Origin: Colwellia sp. 1_MG-2023
GTDB taxonomy: Bacteria > Pseudomonadota > Gammaproteobacteria > Enterobacterales > Alteromonadaceae
Assembly (NCBI RefSeq): GCF_030546755.1
Contig: NZ_JAUOPE010000009.1
Location: 117,342 to 181,341, forward strand
Length of the DNA stretch: 64,000 nt
Direction of reading: 5' to 3'
Position numbers and translations under genes: made by a program. The stretch's first letter is position 1. Each line of letters starts with the position of its first letter. The notes under the pieces are model-generated. The model was not told where the DNA came from. It saw only the letters and a program-made list of their open reading frames with translations, and searched no databases. This document shows positions 29,215 through 39,134 of this stretch, piece by piece.

Positions 29215-29232
29215 TGTCTAATATTTTTACAC
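29215..29232 (+). promoter_or_regulatory. Candidate upstream activator site of the second PEP-CTERM gene
   Basis: TGTCTAATATTTTTACAC, with 16 of 18 bases shared with 22446-22463. It ends 49 bp before the -24 element. In a background this AT-rich the GC bases (GTC, CAC) are the informative ones and are all conserved. Confidence 0.6.
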
Positions 29233-29281
29233 AATAAATACATTCAAATAAAAAAAGCTTAACTTTCATAAACTTAAATAC

Positions 29282-29297
29282 TGGCACTAGTATTGCT
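29282..29297 (+). promoter_or_regulatory. Sigma-54 promoter of the second PEP-CTERM gene
   Basis: TGGCAC-TAGTA-TTGCT is a perfect match to the sigma-54 core TGGCAC-N5-TTGCW, 52 nt before the ATG at 29349. Confidence 0.82.
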
Positions 29298-29348
29298 TTG
29301 AGCATATTGCTCTATTGTGCAATTTCAAAGGAAAATAAAGGAATAATT

Positions 29349-30266
29349 ATGAAATATAGTTTAAAACAATTAATGGCCGTGGTTGTGTGCTCTGCTGCAT
29401 TTATCTCGACTAATGCCTCAGCCACATTAGTTTCAGCTGGTGAATGTACTACCGACAGCGTGACATTAGATCATGTTTCTGTTGTTGGAGATAATACGAA
29501 TACCAATTTACTTGCTAATGGTCATGATGCTACTAGCTGTATCGGTACTTATTGGGGTCAAGATTTTATTGGAGGGGGTTCTTATACTGAAAATAACATC
29601 GGTGAATTAAATGATGGATTTTTAAACGGCCAATGGGGCGTTTTAACCGGTAACGAATTTCTTGATGGCCCAGAAGATTTACAAGATTTAGACGGTGACG
29701 GTAACGCAACGGATCCCGGGTGGATTCATTTAGGTGATGTTTGGAAAAAACAAAGAACTCAAGGATTTAACAACTTTTACGATGAAGTAGGAAGTCAAGA
29801 AAGTATCACTTTACAAGTGAATGATTTATTAACCTTAACATTTGGTTGTCGTGAATATAATGCTGGCTTTTTTACTACTAATTATAACTGTCACAATAAT
29901 TCTGGCTATTGGGAATTAAGTACTAAATTAAATGTTATTGAAGATGTGCAAAGTTTATTAGGTAAGGCTACTTTTGATCACTTAGCTTTCTCAATTAACT
30001 CAGCGACACGCTTTGCTGTTTATGACTTTAATTTCAAAGATATTTTTGCAGCAGAAAACAATGCTGCTTTAAACTTTAGTACGCCTTATATGTTAAGCGG
30101 TAGTTTTAATATGAATGATTTCCCTGTATTTAATAATGATGCACAACCATTACATATCAATGTATGGGCTAGAGATCCTGCTGAAGTACCTGAGCCTTCA
30201 ACTATTTTCCTTGCTAGTTTAGGTTTAGTAGGTTTAATGTTAAACCGCAGAAAAGTTAATCGTTAA
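29349..30266 (+). CDS. PEP-CTERM exported protein
   Basis: The ATG at 29349 is chosen because AAAGGA lies 6 nt before it; an in-frame start 51 nt earlier lies next to the sigma-54 -12 element and is not used. The 305-residue product has a signal peptide (about 1-25, ending ASA), a body with several Cys (GECTTDSV, GCREYNAGFF, NCHNNSGYWEL) and Asn/Asp-rich turns, and the C-terminal tail EVPEPSTIFLASLGLVGLML ending NRRKVNR. The tail marks it as an exosortase substrate for surface display or exopolysaccharide association. Its promoter elements match those of the gene at 22600, so both probably belong to one regulon. A terminator follows, and no gene is cotranscribed. Confidence 0.9.
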   Translation: MKYSLKQLMAVVVCSAAFISTNASATLVSAGECTTDSVTLDHVSVVGDNTNTNLLANGHDATSCIGTYWGQDFIGGGSYTENNIGELNDGFLNGQWGVLTGNEFLDGPEDLQDLDGDGNATDPGWIHLGDVWKKQRTQGFNNFYDEVGSQESITLQVNDLLTLTFGCREYNAGFFTTNYNCHNNSGYWELSTKLNVIEDVQSLLGKATFDHLAFSINSATRFAVYDFNFKDIFAAENNAALNFSTPYMLSGSFNMNDFPVFNNDAQPLHINVWARDPAEVPEPSTIFLASLGLVGLMLNRRKVNR

Positions 30267-30289
30267 TCGTTTAACGTTTGAAAAATTAC

Positions 30290-30318
30290 AAAAGCTAGGC
30301 ATTTGCCTAGCTTTTTTT
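30290..30318 (+). terminator. Terminator after the second PEP-CTERM gene
   Basis: AAAGCTAGGC/GCCTAGCTTT with ATTT loop (10-bp stem, 30291-30314) and a continuing T-run. Confidence 0.9.
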
Positions 30319-30404
30319 ATGCCTAATTTAATTCATGAAAATATAATAATTACAGAGTATTGAGCCTGCTTTAACTCTTATCTTATTTATATTGTGAATA
30401 ATGT

Positions 30405-32093
30405 CTATTTCAGGTTCGCTTCTAAATAATTTTGATATTGTGCAACATGAGGCTTTTCAAACAACAATTTACTTTGAGGATCAATAATTATTAGATCAGT
30501 AGCTAAAACTTTAAGTGTATGGGGTTGATCCATTGTAAAAATTCTAGTTTCGCCGTTTATTGATACTTCTAAAGGCATAGGAAACGCCATATCGTTAGGT
30601 GTTTTCCATTGTATGGTTAAGCTGTTTTCTGTTCTCTTTTGAATGACTTTAGGTAAATCTGCTTGATAAAAGTAAATATCAAAAAACCATTGATAATTCT
30701 CACCTGTTAATCGATTAACGATACGAAGGAAGTCATCTGTATCTGCTAACACGGGATCGAATGTCCCAGGTTTCGGATCTTGTATGCCATACACAAGTTC
30801 AGTCGTGGCATTAAAAAAGGTTTTATCTCCTATGAGGTAACGTAAGGTATGTAATACCCAAGGTGCTTTAGCGTAAATATCAGCACCTGGGCCACCTTTT
30901 TCTTCTTGATAAACTCCTTCAACGGTTAACAACTCTTTGCTAACAATAGGAGCTTTGTTACGAATTTTTAAACGCATATCGTACATATGTGACATATAGC
31001 CAGCTTGGCCATGCAAGTATTGCTCATATAGCGGATGCATATAGGCACCAAAACCTTCATGAAGCCACATCGCATTGGCATTTTTATTCGTCAATTGATT
31101 AGCAAACCATTCATGAGCAAATTCATGAAACATTAACCAATCGAACCCATATTTGTCGGCTTTATATTGGTTTCCATAAGCATTAATTGTTTGGTGCTCC
31201 ATACCTAAATGTGGGGTTTCAACGATACCAATTTTATCTTGAGCAAACGGGTATGGCCCAATTAAGCGTTCAAAAAATTGAGTAATGTCTATTAATTCTT
31301 GCGTTAATTTTTCAGCTTTTGCTTTATTTTCGGGTAAATGATAAAACTCAACCGGAATCGCATTACCATATTGGCTGTTAAAGGTGGTTTTAATCACATC
31401 ATAAGGCCCGACATTTATTGCTACACCGTAGGTATTAAGTTGCGATAAACTTTGCCAATGATAAGTGCTAGTAGTGTCATTTTCGGTTACGGAAGTTAAT
31501 GTTCCATTAGCTGCCGCCACTAAGCCTTTAGGCACTGTGATGTGAAGATTGGTGGTTTTCGGCTCACCTATTGGATTATCAATACAAGGCCAAAATAAAT
31601 CGCAACCTTCACCTTGAACGGCAGTGGCAATCCAGTCTTGATTATCATTCGTTTTAGACCAAACAAAACCGCCATCCCAAGGAGCTTTCACGGCTTCTCT
31701 GGGTTTACCATGATAATGAATATCAAGGGTAAACCGCCCTTTGATAGGTTTAGATAAATTAATTAACAACAAGCCTTCAGGGTTACTATAATGTGTTTTG
31801 TCTATCACAGTCCCATTTACACTAACTTGTTCAATAGTAAACAAATTATCTAAATTAATCCCTACTTGATTTCTAGCATTTTTACTAATGAATGTTAAAA
31901 CTCCTCGTCCATCAATAGCCTTATTTTGAGGAAAAATACTAAAATGTAGATCAGCGTGATCCAGTCGTAAACCTTGTTGTGATAATTGTAATGGGCCATC
32001 ACTATCCATCGTATATTGACTACGTTTGACTGATTTTGCATCAACCGTAATAATTAACATGCATAATAAAAAACACGTTACTATTCGCTTCAT
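30405..32093 (-). CDS. M1-family metallopeptidase (exported)
   Basis: The 562-residue protein has a signal peptide (about 1-19) and the gluzincin zinc site HEFAHEWFANQLTN (His323, Glu324, His327) with the third ligand Glu346 in MWLHEGFGAYM, the spacing of M1 aminopeptidases. The substrate motif GAMEN appears as LGMEHQTINAYG. An N-terminal beta domain precedes it (HADLHFSIFPQNKAIDG), and the C-terminal helical domain of larger M1 enzymes is short or absent. Likely role: periplasmic or secreted N-terminal peptide cutting for nutrition. It is followed on the same strand by the hybrid kinase unit upstream at 32273 (gap 179 nt), a possible functional link. Confidence 0.9.
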   Translation of the reverse strand: MKRIVTCFLLCMLIITVDAKSVKRSQYTMDSDGPLQLSQQGLRLDHADLHFSIFPQNKAIDGRGVLTFISKNARNQVGINLDNLFTIEQVSVNGTVIDKTHYSNPEGLLLINLSKPIKGRFTLDIHYHGKPREAVKAPWDGGFVWSKTNDNQDWIATAVQGEGCDLFWPCIDNPIGEPKTTNLHITVPKGLVAAANGTLTSVTENDTTSTYHWQSLSQLNTYGVAINVGPYDVIKTTFNSQYGNAIPVEFYHLPENKAKAEKLTQELIDITQFFERLIGPYPFAQDKIGIVETPHLGMEHQTINAYGNQYKADKYGFDWLMFHEFAHEWFANQLTNKNANAMWLHEGFGAYMHPLYEQYLHGQAGYMSHMYDMRLKIRNKAPIVSKELLTVEGVYQEEKGGPGADIYAKAPWVLHTLRYLIGDKTFFNATTELVYGIQDPKPGTFDPVLADTDDFLRIVNRLTGENYQWFFDIYFYQADLPKVIQKRTENSLTIQWKTPNDMAFPMPLEVSINGETRIFTMDQPHTLKVLATDLIIIDPQSKLLFEKPHVAQYQNYLEANLK

Positions 32094-32272
32094 GGCTATT
32101 TCCTCATGAGAAAGTTAAAAAGACATTATAAATATCAGGTTAGCGATTAAAGTATGATAATAAAAGTTAAATGCGGTTAACGCAGTATACGGCACCACGA
32201 ATAACCTAAATGATAACTTACCGAGAAAGGTAAAATTATTTTGATGACTTGTTTGCTATTACCAAATTTTAC

Positions 32273-35200
32273 TTAGCGCGGACTTGAGACGATCCATTTT
32301 GTTAATTTTTCTAAAACTTTATGAGGCTCTATCGGTTTTGTTAGATAATCATCCATGCCTGCATCTAGACATTTTTGCTTATCGCCTTGCATTGCATTCG
32401 CTGTCATCGCGATTATCGGTATAGCAATATTTTCAGAACCAGCTTCTCCTGCTCTTATTTTACGCGTTGCTTGATAACCGTCCATTTCAGGCATTTGACA
32501 ATCCATAATAATCACAGAATACGGTTTTTCTTTGGTAGCTTCTTGAATACGTTTTAAGGCGTCAATACCATTTACGGCGACATCGGCTTGTAAACCAATG
32601 TTTTTTAATACACTTAAAGCAACCATTTGATTAACACGGTTGTCTTCTACCAGTAAAAGTCGAGTGTCTTCAGGCCATTGTTTATTCGCTTCAACGGGGT
32701 TTTCGTGCTCGTTTGATAGGTCAAGAGCATTTTCACCTTGTTGCTTACTAAACGGGCTGAGTATTGGATAATCATCATCTTGAATAACCGTTAATGCATG
32801 CATTAAATCATTAATGGTCATTGGCTTTGAAAACCAAGTATTAATACCTATTTTCGCATAATAGCTTTCATCTACTTGCTCATCTATCGAGGTCATCATG
32901 ACCAGTTTCATTGAGCGATACTTTGCTTCTGCTCTAATATACTTAGCTAAATGCTCTCCTTTCATCGTTGGCATATCACAATCAAGAAAAGCAATATCAA
33001 AACATTGTCCTTGAGTAGTAGAAAACCTTTCTTGGCATAGACTTAGTGCTTCTTCGTTATCAGCTGCAACAGAAACCGTTATTCCCCAAGCGTGCAATTG
33101 TCGTCTTAATGCTTCACGTGATGATTGATTATCATCTACTATTAACGCGTGTAATGAGGTATTAGCAAATGACGGTGAACTTAACGGTGCTTGTTCACTT
33201 TTCTCCACTAAACAACTGATTTCAAAACAACTTCCAAGCCCATGCTCACTTGAAACTTTTACATCACCTTTTAGTAAGTTACATAGCTCTTTGGTGATAC
33301 TAAGCCCTAAACCTGTGCCGCCATATTTTCTTGTGGTAGAAGCATCAGCTTGATTAAAAGCGTCAAATAAGTATGGTATTTTTTCAGTGGGTATGCCTAT
33401 ACCCGTGTCTTTAATCTTACAATTAAACTGAAGTTCATCAATAGTTTCAGTCGGTGATAACGTCGCTGTTATGACTATTTCACCTTGCTCTGTAAACTTA
33501 ATTGCATTACTTAAAAGGTTAGTAATTATTTGTCGAATTCTGTTCGGATCCGATTTAATTAAACTTATTTGAACTTCGCTCAAATCAAGTACGATTTCGA
33601 TATTTTTTTTCTGAGCGGCAAGTGCAATAGATTCGGCAAGCTTTCCGAGTAAATTTCGAACATCAAAATCAATTATTTCTAATTCTAACTTCCCTGCTTC
33701 AATTTTTGAAAAATCAAGAATATCGTTGATAAGTACCAATAATGATTTTGCACTAGAGTGGGCAATACTCAACCGATGAGCTTGTTCTTGGGTAAGTTGG
33801 CTATCTTTTAATAAACCAAGCATACCTAACACGCCATTCATCGGAGTTCTAATTTCATGACTCATATTCGCTAAAAATTCAGATTTAAGCTTAGTTGCCT
33901 CTTCGGCTTTGTTTAGTGCTTCCGTTAAATCTTGCGCTTGCGCTTCTAGTGAAGCTGTTTTATCACTCACTTGTTCTTCAAGCTTTTGAACAAAATATTT
34001 TTGCCTTGAAATTTCAGCATATTGAATGCGTGTTCTTAAATAAATAATGATAAAAATAGTTAATAACAACACAGATAAATAAATCAAATAGGCCCACCAA
34101 GTCGTCCAAGGTGGTTGAGATATCGTTAAATTTATTGATAATAAGTTCTCGCTCCATTTACCTTCTTTGTTCGCGGCTTTCACTAAAAAGGTATATTTAC
34201 CGCCGTCAAGATTGGTAAATGCGGCAATATTTCTATTTTCTATGTTAATCCAATTATCATCATAACCTTCTAGCTTATAAGCGTACTGGTTTTGATTAGG
34301 TGAAATAAAATCTAATGCTGCAAATTCAAATGAAAAAAAGTAATCACGATAAGATAGATTGATATCAGTAACATAAGAATAAGGAGTTGCTAGTTGAAAA
34401 GCTTTGCCCATTTTACTAAAGCCGGTTAAGACAATATTAAATTCACTGTTTTTTGTATCTATAGAAGCAGTACTAAAAAATTCAATGCCTCTTTGACTAC
34501 TGGTGAATAACGTTTCATTTCTTCCTTTTTCAAGACTATTAGGATAATAATTACTACCGATTAAACCATTATTACTATCATAATTTGTAACTTGTTCCGT
34601 GACGGGATCTAACTTCGAAATACCTTTATTGGTGGTCAACCATATATGATTGTTTTCATCATCAGCCACTCCACGAATTAAAGAAGTAGGTAAGCCATTT
34701 TTGCGACTAAAATGCTTAAAATCATTCGTTTCAGGTCTAAATAAGTTCAGCCCGGCTTGAGTAGCAACCCAAATCCCCCCATTTCGGCACTGATGCACAT
34801 CTTGAATAATACTGCCAAGTAAACTGTTTTCTTGTTCAGGATTTTCATTAAATGAAGTAAACCCTTGATTGACTTCATCCCATAAGTTCAAGCCATCTCC
34901 TGTACCAACCCAAATATTCTGATCTTTATCTTTAAAAATCTCTGATATTTCTGGGTGCGACAAACCTGAAGCATCATCCATATGGTGAAAACTTTGCATC
35001 ACAGGATCATATTGATAAATGCCGCTTTTATATGTCCCAATCCAAAGTATGCCATTTTTGTCCATATTTAATGCACGTAATTCTCTGAATTCTTTATGTT
35101 TAGCATGAGTATTGGGGATAGTAATTAATGCTAATTGTTTGGTCGTTAAATTAAATTTAGCTAACCCTTCATCTTGGGCAATCCAAATATTTTTATTTTC

Positions 35201-36466
35201 GTCTTGAAAGACAATAGGTTTTTCTATCAACCTATCCCCTTGATAACCATTTTCATCACTAAAAATAGCAGAAGTTAACTTTTCTAATTTCTGCGTTTCG
35301 ACATGCCATTTAAATAATTGAGAAGTTGACGATACAATGAATAAATCTCCCTTTGAATCAACTGTTATTCCATTTGGAGGAACTAAGCCTGAATTATTAA
35401 TAGGCTTAAATTTTTGATGAGGAACTAATTTATATATACCTTGGGTTTCGTTGGTAACCCATATTGTTCTACTGCTATCTTCAAAAACAATACGAAGCCC
35501 ACTGTTCGTATCAAGTTCAAACTGTTCTATTTCATTGCTTATATTTGATTGCCGAAATAATCCTTTACTGGTAACAAACCAAATGTATCCGTTTTGATCT
35601 TCAATCATAGAATTAACTTGATCGAGTATGTTTCTTTGTTGAAATTTCAATCGAGTAAAAACATGACTTTTGGGATCAAAAAGAAAAGGCCCTTTTTGAG
35701 TGCCTATATAAATTTTGTTAGTAGATGTTTTCAGGATGTTACGAATTTCGTTAGCGCCAGTTGGGCTGTTATTATCCGGTTCGGGTAAATAATTACGAAA
35801 AGAGTGAGTAGTTTTATCGAATAGGTTTAATCCGAAACTCGTTGCAACCCACAAACTATTTTTATCATTATCTTCAATGTCCCAAATTCTATTATGAGAC
35901 AGACTCTTATTATCGCCCTTTATTTTTTGAATATGCTCAAAACGATTGTTGCCTAAATATTTGTTCAGGCCTTTATCATAAGTACCAAACCAAAAAGTAT
36001 TTTCTTGATCATGAAAAAGCGATTGCACACGAGTAGATGAAATAGAGTCGATACTTTGGGGGTTATGCAAAAAGTTTTCGAAAATTCCTATTTGCGGATC
36101 ATAACGATTTGCCCCTCCTCCCCAGGTTCCTATCCATATTTTTCCCTGATGATCTAGCATAAGATTACCGGCGTCATTATGCGATAAACTATTTTCACTC
36201 GTGCTATCGTATTCGAATAACGTAACTTTGCGGCCATCGTAGCGCATCACACCATTTTCAGCGGTACCAAACCACAGAAAACCTTGATGATCTTGGATAA
36301 TTGAATAAATTTCTGAGGAAACAAAACCATCTTCAGCGGTGAGTTTTTCAACAGAATACTCGTTTACAAGTTTCGTTGATTGCTGATAACTATTTGCTGA
36401 TACATTAATTGTTACTATCAAAATAATTGAAAAGAGTAAGCGATGAATCAATTGTTTATAAATCAT
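32273..36466 (-). CDS. Hybrid histidine kinase with two-component-regulator propeller
   Basis: The 1397-residue protein starts with a signal sequence and then has a large periplasmic double propeller of Reg_prop repeats (about 40-690, many IWIGT-type turns such as [17 protein letters not shown]), a Y_Y_Y domain (about 715-780), one membrane span (about 790-812), a coiled coil, a HisKA domain with phosphorylated His870 ([12 protein letters not shown]), an HATPase domain ([14 protein letters not shown]) and two receiver domains (about 1115-1235 and 1269-1390; second acceptor Asp near 1322). The architecture resembles Bacteroidetes hybrid two-component systems that sense glycans, but with no DNA-binding or Hpt domain. 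It is divergent from a TonB receptor. Confidence 0.92.
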   Translation of the reverse strand: MIYKQLIHRLLFSIILIVTINVSANSYQQSTKLVNEYSVEKLTAEDGFVSSEIYSIIQDHQGFLWFGTAENGVMRYDGRKVTLFEYDSTSENSLSHNDAGNLMLDHQGKIWIGTWGGGANRYDPQIGIFENFLHNPQSIDSISSTRVQSLFHDQENTFWFGTYDKGLNKYLGNNRFEHIQKIKGDNKSLSHNRIWDIEDNDKNSLWVATSFGLNLFDKTTHSFRNYLPEPDNNSPTGANEIRNILKTSTNKIYIGTQKGPFLFDPKSHVFTRLKFQQRNILDQVNSMIEDQNGYIWFVTSKGLFRQSNISNEIEQFELDTNSGLRIVFEDSSRTIWVTNETQGIYKLVPHQKFKPINNSGLVPPNGITVDSKGDLFIVSSTSQLFKWHVETQKLEKLTSAIFSDENGYQGDRLIEKPIVFQDENKNIWIAQDEGLAKFNLTTKQLALITIPNTHAKHKEFRELRALNMDKNGILWIGTYKSGIYQYDPVMQSFHHMDDASGLSHPEISEIFKDKDQNIWVGTGDGLNLWDEVNQGFTSFNENPEQENSLLGSIIQDVHQCRNGGIWVATQAGLNLFRPETNDFKHFSRKNGLPTSLIRGVADDENNHIWLTTNKGISKLDPVTEQVTNYDSNNGLIGSNYYPNSLEKGRNETLFTSSQRGIEFFSTASIDTKNSEFNIVLTGFSKMGKAFQLATPYSYVTDINLSYRDYFFSFEFAALDFISPNQNQYAYKLEGYDDNWINIENRNIAAFTNLDGGKYTFLVKAANKEGKWSENLLSINLTISQPPWTTWWAYLIYLSVLLLTIFIIIYLRTRIQYAEISRQKYFVQKLEEQVSDKTASLEAQAQDLTEALNKAEEATKLKSEFLANMSHEIRTPMNGVLGMLGLLKDSQLTQEQAHRLSIAHSSAKSLLVLINDILDFSKIEAGKLELEIIDFDVRNLLGKLAESIALAAQKKNIEIVLDLSEVQISLIKSDPNRIRQIITNLLSNAIKFTEQGEIVITATLSPTETIDELQFNCKIKDTGIGIPTEKIPYLFDAFNQADASTTRKYGGTGLGLSITKELCNLLKGDVKVSSEHGLGSCFEISCLVEKSEQAPLSSPSFANTSLHALIVDDNQSSREALRRQLHAWGITVSVAADNEEALSLCQERFSTTQGQCFDIAFLDCDMPTMKGEHLAKYIRAEAKYRSMKLVMMTSIDEQVDESYYAKIGINTWFSKPMTINDLMHALTVIQDDDYPILSPFSKQQGENALDLSNEHENPVEANKQWPEDTRLLLVEDNRVNQMVALSVLKNIGLQADVAVNGIDALKRIQEATKEKPYSVIIMDCQMPEMDGYQATRKIRAGEAGSENIAIPIIAMTANAMQGDKQKCLDAGMDDYLTKPIEPHKVLEKLTKWIVSSPR

Positions 36467-36551
36467 AGGCTTCTTAGTTTTATCATTTCAACCAAATAGA
36501 TAGTAAGGCTCAAATATGACATTAGTTCATTAGATGAATAATTTCTCATAA

Positions 36552-36583
36552 ATAGCCATGTAAATTAAGCATTAGATGGCTAT
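36552..36583. promoter_or_regulatory. Inverted repeat between hybrid kinase and TonB receptor
   Basis: ATAGCCAT and ATGGCTAT (8-bp perfect arms, 16-nt spacer) in the 271-bp divergent gap. It may be an operator or a leader hairpin of the kinase mRNA; there is no U-tract. Confidence 0.4.
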
Positions 36584-36737
36584 CTTTGAAAAGTAATCTT
36601 GCTCGCTAAAAGAGCGTTGATACTTTCAACATAGCAATACAGAAAAATTTCTTATCAAATTAATAAATTAAGCAATATTTATGGTGTTAAGTTAAAACTA
36701 GAATATACTAAAATTATCATCAAATAACAGAGTCATT

Positions 36738-39128
36738 ATGATAAAAGTATTTTTTATTTTGTATTACATAATACTTATTGCTTGTAGTTATCCATTTCTA
36801 GTGAACGGGCAAGACATCGATTCCCTTGAAATCATTGAGGTAACTGCACAAAAACGTACGCAATCGGTACAAGATGTCCCAATTTCAATTGCGGCTATTT
36901 CCTATCAATCATTATCTTCAGCCAAAATAAATCAAGCAATGGAAGTTACCACGTTAGTTCCTAACGTGAATGCGACACGTTCTATCAGTGGTTTAAGTAA
37001 TTACTACATTCGTGGCGTAGGTATGGATGGTTTTAACTTATCTTCAATTCCGGCTGTTGGACTGTATGTTGACGATGTTGCTATTCAAAGCCCTGCCCTA
37101 GCAAATTTTGCGCTATTTGATTTGAATAAAGTGGAAGTTTTAAAAGGGCCACAAAATACCCTCTTTGGTAAAAATACGACAGGTGGCGCACTCAATTTTT
37201 TTACCAATGAAGCTAATAACGAAGACGAAATAACTGGCTTTGCTGAAATAAGTATAGGCAACTATCATCTTATTAAAACTGAAGGAGCACTTAGTTTTCC
37301 GCTTTCCGATAAAGCCAGTGTAAGGCTGTCTGGTTATTCACACCAACGAGATGGCACAGTTACCAGTAATATTACCAACAACCCTACTGAGTATAACGAT
37401 GTAAATCGTTTTGGAGCCCGCTTAAAACTGTTATATAGTTTTGACGAAGATAGACAATTATCAATCAGTTTATACGGTGGTCAACAAGCTCAAATTGCTG
37501 AAGTAAAAACAGCAATGAGCCCCGTTAATGATGAGTTATTGATTAACATTAATGATCAAGACCTAACAAGTAATCACTCTTCCATGATTAACCCTCCTAA
37601 TGATGTAGAGGCATTTGGTGGTTACTTAAAGTTTACAACAACCCACAATAATTTTATTTTTAATGCCATTTCTTCTTTTGAAAATGTGTTATCTAAACGC
37701 ATGGATGATTGGGGAGGACAACATTTAGCATCTAGTGTTTATCAATCAGCAATTTATAACTCAACAAATACCGAAGCTATCTCACAAGAATTTCAATGGC
37801 AATCAAAATCAGAAAGTAACATTCATTGGATAATTGGTTTGCTTTATAACCTTGAATACGGCGATATCTTTCAAGCGGCATTAATTGATCCTGGCGGACC
37901 TGGTAGACCTGACGACAGTATTGATGATGCAGGTATCGGCCCTATGTTTGATAGAGGCGCTTGGCTTGATCATAAAAGCCAAACACTATCAGCATATGGG
38001 CAATTTACATATCCGATAACGCCAAAACTTAATATTACTACGGGTTATCGTTGGACGACTCAAAAGCTTCAACCAACAGTTCATTCTGCCGGTATGATGA
38101 TGGATCTACCAGGACAAGAGTATCCATTAGGGAGTTTAGGTTGGTATAGTTTAGGGAACAATGATTTTGATCGTTTTTCTGATTTTATGGGTTTTAAAAG
38201 AGCTGAGCGATTTATTAACGCCAACGGTGGATTTCCCGCTTCTGAAAAAATAGATGAAAAGTTCAATGAGTGGGGAGGGAAAATTTCATTAGATTACCAC
38301 CTCCATAAAAACATGATGCTTTACGGTGCTGTATCTCGTGGTTTTAAAATGGGAGCGGTAAACTCTAATCCTACCGTTACCGCATATAACAGCTTACTCA
38401 ATAAAACGGTAAAACCTGAAAGTTTAGTGACAACAGAATTAGGCTTCAAAACAGATTTATACGATAACACGCTGCGTTTTAATGGTGCGATTTTTAAGAA
38501 TACATGGCGTGATTATCAATTTTTTCTCGTCTATAACCCCGGTAATCCCGCCAATTTATTTGCTTCATTGGTTAATTTACCAACAGCAGAATCAACAGGG
38601 GCTGAAATTGAATTGAATTGGAAAGCCTCTGCTAGTCTTCGTTTTAACATCGGCATGGGATGGTTAAATTCTAAAGTTACGGATGGTCAATTGAACACTT
38701 CAGGTATTTCACCACTTATTGTCGACGGTTTTCAAAACCAAGTAGTTACTGGTAATGAGCTCACCAATGCTCCTAAGTTTAGTTATAGTATTTCTGCACT
38801 AAAAACGGTTGAGTTTAATGACAGTGATCTTGAACTAAGTCTGCATTATACTTTTTTAGACAAACATACTCATCAATTAGCCGGTACACATAATAATATT
38901 TGGCGTGAAAACTTTTCTGAAGGTATGTTAGGCTTATTAACATTAAATAGTAGCTTTTATTTTGGCTTAAATAGAGAATATCTAGTATCACTATGGGTAA
39001 AAAACACAACCAATGAAAAGTATTGCACAGAGCGGGCTATAGCACCTGGTACCTCTCCTGATACAGCAAGATTATGTGCACAAGGTGATCCAAGATCAGT
39101 GGGACTAACATTTAAAAGGACTTTTTAG
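36738..39128 (+). CDS. TonB-dependent receptor
   Basis: The 796-residue outer membrane receptor has a signal peptide (about 1-24), a TonB box (LEIIEVTAQKR), a plug domain with VGLYVDDVAIQSP and VEVLKGPQNTLFGKNTTGGAL, and a 22-stranded barrel ending in aromatic Phe (GLTFKRTF). The VTAQKR...QDVPISIAAI start is typical of the large group of marine receptors with unknown or oligosaccharide ligands. It is divergent from the propeller hybrid kinase and 6 nt ahead of a CHASE hybrid kinase, with which it should be cotranscribed. This suggests ligand uptake linked to sensing; the ligand is unknown. Confidence 0.93.
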   Translation: MIKVFFILYYIILIACSYPFLVNGQDIDSLEIIEVTAQKRTQSVQDVPISIAAISYQSLSSAKINQAMEVTTLVPNVNATRSISGLSNYYIRGVGMDGFNLSSIPAVGLYVDDVAIQSPALANFALFDLNKVEVLKGPQNTLFGKNTTGGALNFFTNEANNEDEITGFAEISIGNYHLIKTEGALSFPLSDKASVRLSGYSHQRDGTVTSNITNNPTEYNDVNRFGARLKLLYSFDEDRQLSISLYGGQQAQIAEVKTAMSPVNDELLININDQDLTSNHSSMINPPNDVEAFGGYLKFTTTHNNFIFNAISSFENVLSKRMDDWGGQHLASSVYQSAIYNSTNTEAISQEFQWQSKSESNIHWIIGLLYNLEYGDIFQAALIDPGGPGRPDDSIDDAGIGPMFDRGAWLDHKSQTLSAYGQFTYPITPKLNITTGYRWTTQKLQPTVHSAGMMMDLPGQEYPLGSLGWYSLGNNDFDRFSDFMGFKRAERFINANGGFPASEKIDEKFNEWGGKISLDYHLHKNMMLYGAVSRGFKMGAVNSNPTVTAYNSLLNKTVKPESLVTTELGFKTDLYDNTLRFNGAIFKNTWRDYQFFLVYNPGNPANLFASLVNLPTAESTGAEIELNWKASASLRFNIGMGWLNSKVTDGQLNTSGISPLIVDGFQNQVVTGNELTNAPKFSYSISALKTVEFNDSDLELSLHYTFLDKHTHQLAGTHNNIWRENFSEGMLGLLTLNSSFYFGLNREYLVSLWVKNTTNEKYCTERAIAPGTSPDTARLCAQGDPRSVGLTFKRTF

Positions 39129-39134
39129 TTTAGT

